Assembly (NCBI GenBank): GCA_020848595.1
Contig: JADLHV010000251.1
Location: 1 to 5,100 of the forward strand
DNA from: Bacteroidia bacterium
Lineage (GTDB): Bacteria; Bacteroidota; Bacteroidia; NS11-12g; UBA955
DNA: 5,100 nt
Reading direction: 5' to 3'
The position numbers and the translations under genes are program-made. The stretch's first letter is position 1; each line of letters opens with the position of its first letter. This document shows, one piece after another, positions 1 through 5,100 of this stretch. Below the pieces are notes generated by a model that was not told where the DNA came from, ran no database searches, and worked only from the letters and a program-made list of their open reading frames with translations.

Positions 1-212
1 ACGGAGGATTATTGATTTCGCAAGGACTCAGTTTAAGTATTGAATATAAAATAAATGAAAATTACACTTTAATAAGTGGGTTTAACTATACGAATTATCG
101 AGCGGGATTAGGAATAACCAAACAATTAGAAAAAATAAGGATTCAAATCGCTTTAAGCTACCATCAATTTTTAGGAACAGGAAATGCCAATGCAATTCAA
201 TATTATTTTTAG
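1..212 (+). CDS. C-terminal end of a probable outer-membrane beta-barrel protein (5' end outside window)
   Basis: The frame is open from the left edge (first full codon at 3) to a TAG at 210-212, leaving 69 visible residues. A TTG at 12-14 could be mistaken for a start, but codons continue upstream of it, so this is the tail of a longer gene. The visible part is made of short amphipathic stretches with alternating polar and hydrophobic/aromatic residues (LSLSIEYKI, YTLISGFNY, IRIQIALSY). It ends in AIQYYF, a C-terminal aromatic as is usual for outer-membrane barrel proteins. These are what I see; the outer-membrane barrel assignment is inferred from them. Too little is visible to name a family. 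Its end overlaps the start of the next gene by 29 nt in another frame, so the two are very probably co-transcribed and perhaps functionally linked. Confidence 0.6.
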   Translation, partial: GGLLISQGLSLSIEYKINENYTLISGFNYTNYRAGLGITKQLEKIRIQIALSYHQFLGTGNANAIQYYF

Positions 213-2184
213 TCAATTGATTTTACTATTTTGTTGTGCAACTTTCGACCTTAAAGCACAAGACGATTTACTATATGGTATAACGACAGAACAAAATTAT
301 CAGGAAAGCAATGCACAAGAGATTATAGAAAACGAATTGTATTTGCGCAGTCATAAATTCAAAATCAACACAATGAGTCGATCAGAACTCCTTGATATTC
401 CCTATTTAAGTCAAGCTCAAGTGGATGGCATCCAAAGTCATATCAATCAATACGGCGAGATATTACATCCTTATGAATTACAAAATATTTTCGCTTTCGA
501 CATAGAAACCATACGATTACTTAGTCCATATTTAGACTTTGGACTTTCATTCAAAAATGAAATAGAAGACCTATTATCGACCCAAGGACAAGGATTGAGT
601 ATTTGTATACAAAACACTTATCGACTTCAAGAGTCTGCAGCCTATCAACTCCCTAAAGAAAATGAAAATTATTATCGAGGCAGTCGTTTAAAAACGGCTT
701 TACGAGTTTCCAATGAAGGTAATAAAAAAATTAAATCAGGCATTCAACTTGAAAAAGATGCGGGAGAAACAATATTAAATGGACATATTTCTGGTTTCAT
801 ACAAATAAAAAAAATAAGAGCCATTGATGATTTGATATTAGGTGATTTTGTTTGTCAATTTGGACAAGGATTACATGTAGGATCAGGACTTTCTATAAAC
901 AAATCGAGTGATATTAAAAACTCTATTAAAGTAGCGAATGGATTCCGTCCATTTAGATCGGGTAGCGAACAAGGTTACATGAGAGGTATAGGGTTGAAAA
1001 TGAAAATAGGTAATGGCAACATTTATTTAGCTAAATCTTTAACACGAGCTGATGTCAAAAATGTACAGGATAGCATTGAATCAGAAATTGAGATAAAGCA
1101 ATTAAATACTGGATACTATAGAAATTCAAAAGAGATTGCCTTGCGAAATGGAGCCTTCACAAATAAAAACATCTTACGTTATGAGTTTAAAGGCAAGAGA
1201 TTAAGAATAGGACAAAGTGTATCATTTCAAAGTCAATTTTTACAAACCGATTTAGACATTTCAAAACTAATAAATTTTAGTAAGACAACGAAAAATCTAT
1301 CAAGTGATTACATGTACTTAGGAGAAGGCATTTTGTACTTTGGTGAAATTTCAATGAATACCAACTATGCCATTGGAATGGTACACGGATGTTTAAAAAA
1401 CATTGGCAATAATTGTGATATACAGATAGTCTTCAGAAAATATGCGCTTGAAATGGACTTTTCAAATAGTACATCTTTATCAGAGACAGGAGCTGGAGAA
1501 ACAGGCTTACTATTTACTTTAAATAATAAAATAAGTAAATACACTCGACTCAATGCTTATATAGATTTTTATAGATCTAGAGCTTATCGATATCAAACAG
1601 ATGGACCAATTATTAATAAAGATGCAATGATTGAATGGCGATATGAGAAACGTGATGGTACCTTAATAAGTTTACGTTATAAAACATATGAGCGCCATTT
1701 AAATGAATCAGGACAACAAACGATAAATAGATTAGAGAACAACAGAAATCAAAATTGGAGAATGCATATTGAATACCCAATAAGTAAAAAATTAAAGATC
1801 CATCACCGCATAGAGCAGACACAATATAGCAAACAATTTGGAGAAAAAAGTAAAGGTTTACTGTTGTATCATGAATTACAAGCAAGAGTAGGTTTAAAAA
1901 TGAAATTAAGTTTGAGATATTGTGCATTTAACACCGATGATTACAACAGTCGAATTTATGCATACGAGCGAGATATTAGCTACAGTTTCACCATTAAATC
2001 CTTTCAGAATAGAGGGAATACAGCCTACATATTATTGCAATATCATGTGAACAAGAATATAAATTTAAAACTTAGATTTGCTGCAATAAAATACAATGAT
2101 CAGAACAAGGTTGGCAGTGGTTTAGATGCCATAGAAGGCAACCAAGTGAACGATCTTAGATTTGAATTGCAGTTTAAGCTATGA
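184..2184 (+). CDS. Secreted helix-hairpin-helix (ComEA-like) protein with C-terminal beta-barrel-like region
   Basis: This is a complete protein of 666 residues. Residues 1-25 form a signal peptide with a hydrophobic core (IIFSQLILLFCCATF), and cleavage is likely just before or after the Q of LKAQ. Residues 60-117 are a ComEA-like double helix-hairpin-helix segment: INTMSRSELLDIPYL, then a helix ending in NQYGEILHPYELQ, then a second hairpin up to LLSPYL. The remainder is rich in alternating, aromatic-ending strands, with blocks I recall as conserved in Bacteroidota HhH-barrel proteins: LEKDAGE (189-195), LGDF (219-222), GQGL (227-230) and FRSGSEQGYMRG (257-268). It ends in FELQFKL. I infer an outer-membrane protein with a periplasmic HhH region; the function of the family is not known to me. 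ComEA homology would suggest DNA contact, but the HhH glycines are missing. ATG at 184 is preceded by AGGA; ATG at 190 is an equally possible start. The next internal ATG would remove the signal peptide, so the overlap with the upstream gene is real. Confidence 0.8.
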   Translation: MPMQFNIIFSQLILLFCCATFDLKAQDDLLYGITTEQNYQESNAQEIIENELYLRSHKFKINTMSRSELLDIPYLSQAQVDGIQSHINQYGEILHPYELQNIFAFDIETIRLLSPYLDFGLSFKNEIEDLLSTQGQGLSICIQNTYRLQESAAYQLPKENENYYRGSRLKTALRVSNEGNKKIKSGIQLEKDAGETILNGHISGFIQIKKIRAIDDLILGDFVCQFGQGLHVGSGLSINKSSDIKNSIKVANGFRPFRSGSEQGYMRGIGLKMKIGNGNIYLAKSLTRADVKNVQDSIESEIEIKQLNTGYYRNSKEIALRNGAFTNKNILRYEFKGKRLRIGQSVSFQSQFLQTDLDISKLINFSKTTKNLSSDYMYLGEGILYFGEISMNTNYAIGMVHGCLKNIGNNCDIQIVFRKYALEMDFSNSTSLSETGAGETGLLFTLNNKISKYTRLNAYIDFYRSRAYRYQTDGPIINKDAMIEWRYEKRDGTLISLRYKTYERHLNESGQQTINRLENNRNQNWRMHIEYPISKKLKIHHRIEQTQYSKQFGEKSKGLLLYHELQARVGLKMKLSLRYCAFNTDDYNSRIYAYERDISYSFTIKSFQNRGNTAYILLQYHVNKNINLKLRFAAIKYNDQNKVGSGLDAIEGNQVNDLRFELQFKL

Positions 2185-2906
2185 CAAAATTAAGCGTCAA
2201 TATTAACAAATTGGCTACCATTCGAAACTCGAGAGGTGGTAATAATCCGGACATTCTTCAATATGCATCTAAAATAGAATCATATGGAGCACATGGTATA
2301 ACGGTTCATCCTCGTCCTGATCAAAGGCATATTAGGTATGAAGATGTTTATGCATTAAAACAAGTCGTTAAAACCGAATTTAATATTGAAGGCTATCCTT
2401 CAGAAGAATTTGTAAAAATGGTCTTAGAAGTAAAACCTACTCAAGTAACACTTGTTCCAGATCCACCAGAGGCACTAACCAGCAATAATGGATGGGACAC
2501 ACAGATGCATTTAGAATTTTTAAAGACCATTATAGAGCGATTTAAAGAAGAACAAATTAGAACAAGTATTTTTTTAAATCCAGATCCTAAAATGTTAGAA
2601 TCTGCTCAAGCGACTGGTACCGACCGAATAGAGTTATATACGGAGTCATACGCAAGTCAATTTAACTCAAACAAAGAAATAGCTATACAACCTTATTTAG
2701 AGACCGCTAAATTTGCGACCAATATGGGTTTAGGTGTTAATGCTGGCCACGATTTAGATTTGAAGAACTTATCATATTTTGCAAAGACCATACCTGAATT
2801 ATTAGAAGTGAGTATAGGTCATGCCTTGATATGTGATGCATTAGAGTATGGCATGTCCAATACCGTAAGGATGTATTTAAATCAATTAGATTCTAATAAA
2901 TCGTGA
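2181..2906 (+). CDS. pdxJ: Pyridoxine 5'-phosphate synthase PdxJ
   Basis: PdxJ condenses 1-deoxy-D-xylulose 5-phosphate with 3-amino-2-oxopropyl phosphate to give pyridoxine 5'-phosphate, the last ring-forming step of the DXP-dependent vitamin B6 route, in the cytoplasm. The protein has 241 residues, close to the roughly 240 usual for this TIM-barrel family. Family blocks occur in order: LSVNINKLATIRNSRGG (4-20), HPRPDQRHI (43-51), NIEGYPS (68-74), VTLVPD (89-94), GVNAGHDLDLKNL (185-197) and SIGHALICDAL (211-221). H43, E70 and H190 fit the catalytic residues known in the E. coli enzyme (about H45, E72, H193), so it should be active. The ATG overlaps the stop of the barrel gene as ATGA, with no Shine-Dalgarno motif, which suggests translational coupling. 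Its last 25 nt overlap the end of coaE on the other strand. I see no own promoter and no terminator after the stop. Confidence 0.97.
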   Translation: MTKLSVNINKLATIRNSRGGNNPDILQYASKIESYGAHGITVHPRPDQRHIRYEDVYALKQVVKTEFNIEGYPSEEFVKMVLEVKPTQVTLVPDPPEALTSNNGWDTQMHLEFLKTIIERFKEEQIRTSIFLNPDPKMLESAQATGTDRIELYTESYASQFNSNKEIAIQPYLETAKFATNMGLGVNAGHDLDLKNLSYFAKTIPELLEVSIGHALICDALEYGMSNTVRMYLNQLDSNKS

Positions 2907-3469
2907 TGTAATTTCAATACTTGTTCAATCAAAGAAATCGAACCATCGTTATAAATAATAAAATCAGCTAATTTAAGTTTTTCTGATTCGGGCATTTGTT
3001 TTTCTATACGTGCTAGAATTGAATTTCTATCTAAGAGATCGCGTTTCATGACACGTTCAATTCTGATTTCAACAGAAGCATAAACTAAAGCTACTTTATC
3101 GATACTATTTCGACTATCAGTTTCGAGCATAATAGCAGCCTCTTTAACGATATAAGGCAGATTTTGATATTTAGAACAAAAAACATCCCAATCTTTTAGA
3201 ACATAAGGGTGTATAATAGAGTTAAGCAAATCTAATTTAGAAGCGTCATTAAAGACAATATCAGCAATATATTTCCTATTGTATTCACCATTTAAGAAAG
3301 CATTTTCTCCAAAGTGTAAAATAAGTTCAGATTGCAATTCAAGATTATTAGAAACTAAAAACTTGGAGCGTTGGTCAGCATTATAGACCGGCACTCCAAG
3401 TTTTTTAAATATTTCACAGACAGTAGACTTACCACTTCCAATTCCTCCGGTAACGCCTAGTCTAAGCAT
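2882..3469 (-). CDS. coaE: Dephospho-CoA kinase CoaE
   Basis: CoaE phosphorylates the 3'-hydroxyl of the ribose of dephospho-CoA with ATP, the final step of coenzyme A synthesis, in the cytoplasm. The protein has 195 residues, a normal family length. A Walker A loop GGIGSGKST lies at 8-16. The region GVPVYNAD (25-32) carries the catalytic Asp (D32); the first Asp of the common DAD motif is Asn here. IIHPYV (85-90), KEAAIMLE (99-106), the arginine-rich lid ERVMKRDLLDRN (138-149), RIEKQMPESEKLKLADF (154-170) and IIYND (171-175) follow in the expected order. It is the last gene of the minus-strand cluster, starting 3 nt after the yajC stop with an AAGG weakly resembling a ribosome site about 8 nt upstream. 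Its 3' end overlaps pdxJ tail to tail by 25 nt. Codons about 22-38 contain a long inverted repeat, described separately. Confidence 0.97.
   Translation of the reverse strand: MLRLGVTGGIGSGKSTVCEIFKKLGVPVYNADQRSKFLVSNNLELQSELILHFGENAFLNGEYNRKYIADIVFNDASKLDLLNSIIHPYVLKDWDVFCSKYQNLPYIVKEAAIMLETDSRNSIDKVALVYASVEIRIERVMKRDLLDRNSILARIEKQMPESEKLKLADFIIYNDGSISLIEQVLKLHHDLLESN
3357..3406. terminator. Candidate bidirectional terminator-like hairpin inside coaE
   Basis: AAAAACTTGGAG (3357-3368) and CTCCAAGTTTTT (3394-3405) are a perfect 12-bp inverted repeat with 25 nt between them. Read as plus-strand RNA the stem continues, after one C/A mismatch, with GUUGGUC (3370-3376) against GACCGGC (3386-3392), including two G-U pairs and a 9-nt loop, followed by six T at 3401-3406. 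Read as minus-strand RNA the 12-bp stem is extended by a G-U and a G-C pair, then two mismatches and four more pairs, and is followed by five T. Both readings have the form of an intrinsic terminator. On the plus strand it could end read-through from pdxJ, 500 nt after its stop. On the minus strand it lies about 60 nt into coaE and could only act when ribosomes do not cover it. The structure is seen directly; termination is inference. Confidence 0.4.
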
Positions 3470-3472
3470 AAC

Positions 3473-3787
3473 TTAAGCCTTAGCGTTAAGAGCTGCGCTT
3501 AAATCAGAAGAAATGGCTGATTTTTCAATTTTCAGACGAGTTCCTTCAGAGCTAATAGTGATAGTAGTACCACCATCTAATGATTCTATTTTACCATGAA
3601 TACCGCCAGTTGTAACGATATTATCACCTTTTTTCAACTCTTCAATGAATTTCTTTTGTTTATTCATTTTCTTTTGTTGAGGACGAATCATAAAGAAATA
3701 AAATACGATAACCATTAGGCCCATGAATACGATGGTGTTGGTCATGTCACCACCTTTAGCTTGTAAGTATATTGATAAAAATTGCAT
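3473..3787 (-). CDS. yajC: Sec translocase accessory subunit YajC
   Basis: YajC is the small inner-membrane partner of SecDF that associates with the SecYEG translocon; it is not essential in E. coli. The protein has 104 residues. One membrane segment at about 17-34 (NTIVFMGLMVIVFYFFMI) runs directly into the family signature RPQQKK (35-40), then a basic helix and the cytoplasmic domain starting GDNIVTTGGIHGKI (54-67). The frame is open further upstream to an ATG at 3835, but that would lie inside the lipoprotein gene and add 16 atypical residues. ATG at 3787 begins 4 nt after the lipoprotein stop and gives the short N-terminus with LQA and glycines that I recall as usual in Bacteroidota. A start at M15 (3745) is possible but would cut close to the membrane segment. 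coaE follows after 3 nt, so the two are certainly one transcript. Confidence 0.95.
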   Translation of the reverse strand: MQFLSIYLQAKGGDMTNTIVFMGLMVIVFYFFMIRPQQKKMNKQKKFIEELKKGDNIVTTGGIHGKIESLDGGTTITISSEGTRLKIEKSAISSDLSAALNAKA

Positions 3788-3791
3788 ATTA

Positions 3792-4277
3792 TTATTTTGG
3801 TAGATTTCTAACGTTGACTCTGAATTTGAGTTCAACTTGTTTTTCAGGAATATTGGCGTAAACAGTCACTATTTTATTATTTACTCCACCTCTTCCACTG
3901 CTATTAAACGCCACTTTAATTTTACCAGATTTACCAGGTGCAATAGGCTCTCTTGGCCAATCAGGCACAGTGCAACCACAAGCAGCTTGACAATTAGAAA
4001 TCATTAAATCTACTTTACCAGTATTCGTAAATTCGAAAGTTGTTTCGACATTTTGATTTTCGACGATATCGCCAAAATCGTGCTCAGTAGTTTTAAAACT
4101 CATGATAGCTAAATCACTATCTGCTATCTGCGGATTATCGGCCGTAGAAGGATTATTTATTTGCTCTTGGGTAATTTGACTGGCAGACTCGGCCTCTGAA
4201 GATCCGTCTGTTTTACTTGCATTGTTACAAGCAAAAAAGAATAAGCAGCTAGCTAAAAGAAATGAAGTTCTATTCAT
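3792..4277 (-). CDS. DUF1573 domain lipoprotein
   Basis: The protein has 161 residues from ATG at 4277. A TTG three codons upstream (4286) is in frame, but the ATG leaves a normal lipoprotein signal: MNRTS, hydrophobic LLASCLFFFA, then C17 as the lipidated cysteine, so anchoring in the envelope is likely. Residues 18-55 are a low-complexity linker rich in Ser, Asn, Gln, Ala and acidic residues. The DUF1573 domain spans about 60-161: HDFGDI (66-71), FEFTNTG (81-87), C96-x3-C100-G-C102-T, the W of PDWP, IAPGKSGKIKVAFNS (112-126) and a basic RNLPK end. The fold is expected to be an Ig-like beta-sandwich related to ASPM/SPD-2/Hydin domains. The molecular role is unknown; these proteins commonly sit beside yajC in Bacteroidota, as here, with a 4-nt gap. 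A good promoter lies directly upstream. Confidence 0.9.
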   Translation of the reverse strand: MNRTSFLLASCLFFFACNNASKTDGSSEAESASQITQEQINNPSTADNPQIADSDLAIMSFKTTEHDFGDIVENQNVETTFEFTNTGKVDLMISNCQAACGCTVPDWPREPIAPGKSGKIKVAFNSSGRGGVNNKIVTVYANIPEKQVELKFRVNVRNLPK

Positions 4278-4283
4278 AATTGT

Positions 4284-4299
4284 CAAAAGTAATCTTTTG
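4284..4299. repeat. Small inverted repeat at the predicted transcription start
   Basis: CAAAAG (4284-4289) and CTTTTG (4294-4299) are perfect inverted arms around TAAT. They cover the predicted start of transcription and the leader of the lipoprotein mRNA, ending 6 nt before its ATG. It could be an operator half-site pair or a weak leader hairpin; with four A/T pairs of six it would be unstable as RNA, and chance is quite possible. Confidence 0.2.
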
Positions 4300-4300
4300 G

Positions 4301-4330
4301 CAAAATTATAATGAATTATTCATTTTTCAA
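4301..4330 (-). promoter_or_regulatory. Bacteroidota-type promoter for lipoprotein-yajC-coaE
   Basis: On the minus strand TAATTTTG (4308-4301) matches the Bacteroidota -7 consensus TAnnTTTG exactly. TTG (4330-4328), three of four bases of the -33 TTTG element, lies upstream with a 19-nt spacer, within the known 19-21 nt range. Transcription would start near 4293-4297, giving a leader of roughly 17-20 nt before the ATG at 4277. The -33 element is inside the last codons of nusB and the -7 element is in the 38-nt gap between nusB and the lipoprotein gene. The elements are seen; use as a promoter is inferred. Confidence 0.65.
4310..4324. repeat. Small inverted repeat in the promoter spacer
   Basis: AATGAA (4310-4315) and TTCATT (4319-4324) are a perfect 6-bp inverted repeat around the nusB stop codon (TTA on the plus strand, 4316-4318). 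It sits exactly between the -33 and -7 elements, where a repressor dimer could bind. In AT-rich DNA an arm of 6 bp is easily a chance event, so an operator role is only a suggestion. Confidence 0.25.
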
Positions 4331-5100
4331 GCCTCTACCGGATTTATTTATCTTACCAGTGTCGTTTAAGATGATTCTAATTTTATCTAGTACCCCATTT
4401 AAGAAAAGGTGACTCTTAGGTGTACTGTATGATTTTGCTATATCGAGATATTCGTTAATAGTGACTTTCGGTGGAATTGTTTCGTAATACAAAAACTCTG
4501 ACAATGCCATACGCAACATAATCATATCGTTGATGGTTAATCGCTCAGAGTCCCAATTTGCTGTATTTGCTAAAATAACCTCATCTAATTGTTCTTTATA
4601 GACAATACATTTTTCGAACAAACTAGTTCCAAACTGAATATCTTCTATTTGCTTTTCGCCTTTACTTTCAATTTTAAGTCGACCTCTATCATAAAAACTA
4701 GTAATTGTAGAGATAACAGCTTTTAGAATATCCGCAGAATCATCTTCCCAATGTAAATATTCATCTTCCATTGCATTATCGAAAAGCTCAAATTCATTGA
4801 ATAAAAACTCATACAAATTTATTAAAAATTCCTTTTGGGCTTCGGCAGTAGGTTCTTCAAAAATTGAAAACTCTTTAAAGAATTCATATTGAACTAAATC
4901 TACAAATATACGGTCAAATAAATCACCATGTTTTCTCCAATCGTAGGGCAATTTGCCGCAAAGAGAAACGAAATCTTCACTTGCTTCGAGTGCATTAAAA
5001 AAGTCGAGGCGAGTTAAAGCACTTGTATTTCTTATATGGCTTTTATTGGGAAAATATTTATCAACTTCAATATCCTTTTCACTTTCAAGAAAAGTATTGA
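4316..5100 (-). CDS. nusB: Transcription antitermination factor NusB, Bacteroidota type (N-terminus outside window)
   Basis: NusB binds boxA RNA together with NusE (ribosomal protein S10) and promotes processive transcription of rRNA operons. The frame is open from the right edge to a TAA at 4316-4318, showing 260 residues. A TTG at 4951 is not the start: in-frame codons continue upstream and encode residues such as KYFPNKSHIRN and LEASEDFVSLCGKLPYDW, which fit the long N-terminal part of Bacteroidota NusB. The C-terminal NusB core is clear: ANWDSERLTINDMIMLRMALSEFL, then PKVTINEYLDIAKSY, then STPKSHLFLNGVLDKI, matching the family NEYxxxAKxY and FxNGxLD blocks. Bacteroidota NusB proteins are about 300 residues, so roughly 40-50 residues should be missing. 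It is the first visible gene of the minus-strand cluster and its final codons contain the -33 element of the promoter for the next gene. Confidence 0.93.
   Translation of the reverse strand, partial: NTFLESEKDIEVDKYFPNKSHIRNTSALTRLDFFNALEASEDFVSLCGKLPYDWRKHGDLFDRIFVDLVQYEFFKEFSIFEEPTAEAQKEFLINLYEFLFNEFELFDNAMEDEYLHWEDDSADILKAVISTITSFYDRGRLKIESKGEKQIEDIQFGTSLFEKCIVYKEQLDEVILANTANWDSERLTINDMIMLRMALSEFLYYETIPPKVTINEYLDIAKSYSTPKSHLFLNGVLDKIRIILNDTGKINKSGRGLKNE

Noticed and set aside
232..246. Lipobox in the HhH-barrel signal peptide (LLFCCA)
   Set aside because: The residues before the cysteines do not fit the L-[AS]-[GA]-C pattern, and an ordinary cleavage site LKAQ follows at the right distance.
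1365..1553. Antisense open frame of 62 codons
   Set aside because: It lies wholly inside the HhH-barrel gene on the other strand, has no family resemblance, and its hydrophobic composition is explained as the complement of barrel codons.
1613..1927. Antisense open frame of 104 codons that looks like a membrane protein
   Set aside because: The hydrophobic runs are the mirror of Lys/Glu/Asn-rich codons of the sense gene. There is no promoter or gene neighbour, and the sense frame has clear homology-like features over this stretch.
2157..2164. TAGATTTG upstream of pdxJ, matching the -7 consensus TAnnTTTG
   Set aside because: There is no TTG at the required 19-21 nt upstream, and the same TAGATTTG occurs at 2073-2080 as codons for Leu-Arg-Phe in barrel strands, so it is best explained by coding sequence.
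2886..2896. Palindrome TTAGATTCTAA in the pdxJ/coaE overlap as a terminator
   Set aside because: Arms of 5 bp around one base cannot form a stable RNA hairpin, the arms are almost all A/T, and no T-tract follows.
3473..3502. Inverted repeat TTAAGC / GCTTAA at the end of yajC
   Set aside because: Only 6 bp with an 18-nt loop and no T-run; it is likely chance in the codons for the Ala/Leu-rich C-terminus.
3788..3835. Upstream extension of yajC to an ATG at 3835
   Set aside because: It would overlap the lipoprotein gene by 44 nt and add 16 polar residues not usual in YajC; the ATG at 3787 fits gene spacing and family N-termini.
4949..4951. TTG as the start of nusB
   Set aside because: The frame stays open to the window edge and the upstream residues fit the long N-terminal part of Bacteroidota NusB.

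Overview
The window looks like a chromosomal segment of a Bacteroidota bacterium. The DNA is visibly AT-rich and most genes lack a Shine-Dalgarno sequence. The one clear promoter fits the Bacteroidota pattern (TTG, 19-nt spacer, TAnnTTTG). The gene set nusB / DUF1573 lipoprotein / yajC / coaE is a typical Bacteroidota cluster, and the NusB and PdxJ sequences are of the Bacteroidota type. I cannot name a genus.

The left half (1-2906) is a plus-strand operon of three overlapping genes. First comes the 3' end of a probable outer-membrane beta-barrel gene. It overlaps by 29 nt a full-length secreted protein of 666 residues, with an N-terminal helix-hairpin-helix (ComEA-like) region and a long barrel-like C-terminal part. 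That gene in turn shares an ATGA stop/start with pdxJ (pyridoxine 5'-phosphate synthase).

The right half (2882-5100) runs on the minus strand in the order nusB (5' end outside the window), DUF1573 lipoprotein, yajC, coaE. These are housekeeping functions: transcription antitermination, an envelope lipoprotein, a Sec translocase accessory subunit and the last step of coenzyme A synthesis. Gaps are 3-4 nt from the lipoprotein gene to coaE. A good internal promoter sits across the end of nusB and the 38-nt gap after it, so the last three genes can be transcribed without nusB.

The two operons converge and overlap: the last 25 nt of pdxJ and coaE are shared, with no intergenic space and no terminator there. 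The nearest terminator-like structure is a 12-bp perfect inverted repeat with T-runs on both strands, lying inside the 5' part of coaE (about 3357-3406). This hairpin inside a gene is the most unusual feature of the window. The second is the HhH-barrel protein, whose HhH hairpins lack the usual glycines. I see no mobile element, CRISPR array, tRNA, rRNA or defence system. There is no gene-free stretch over 40 nt. The content is largely conserved core genome.
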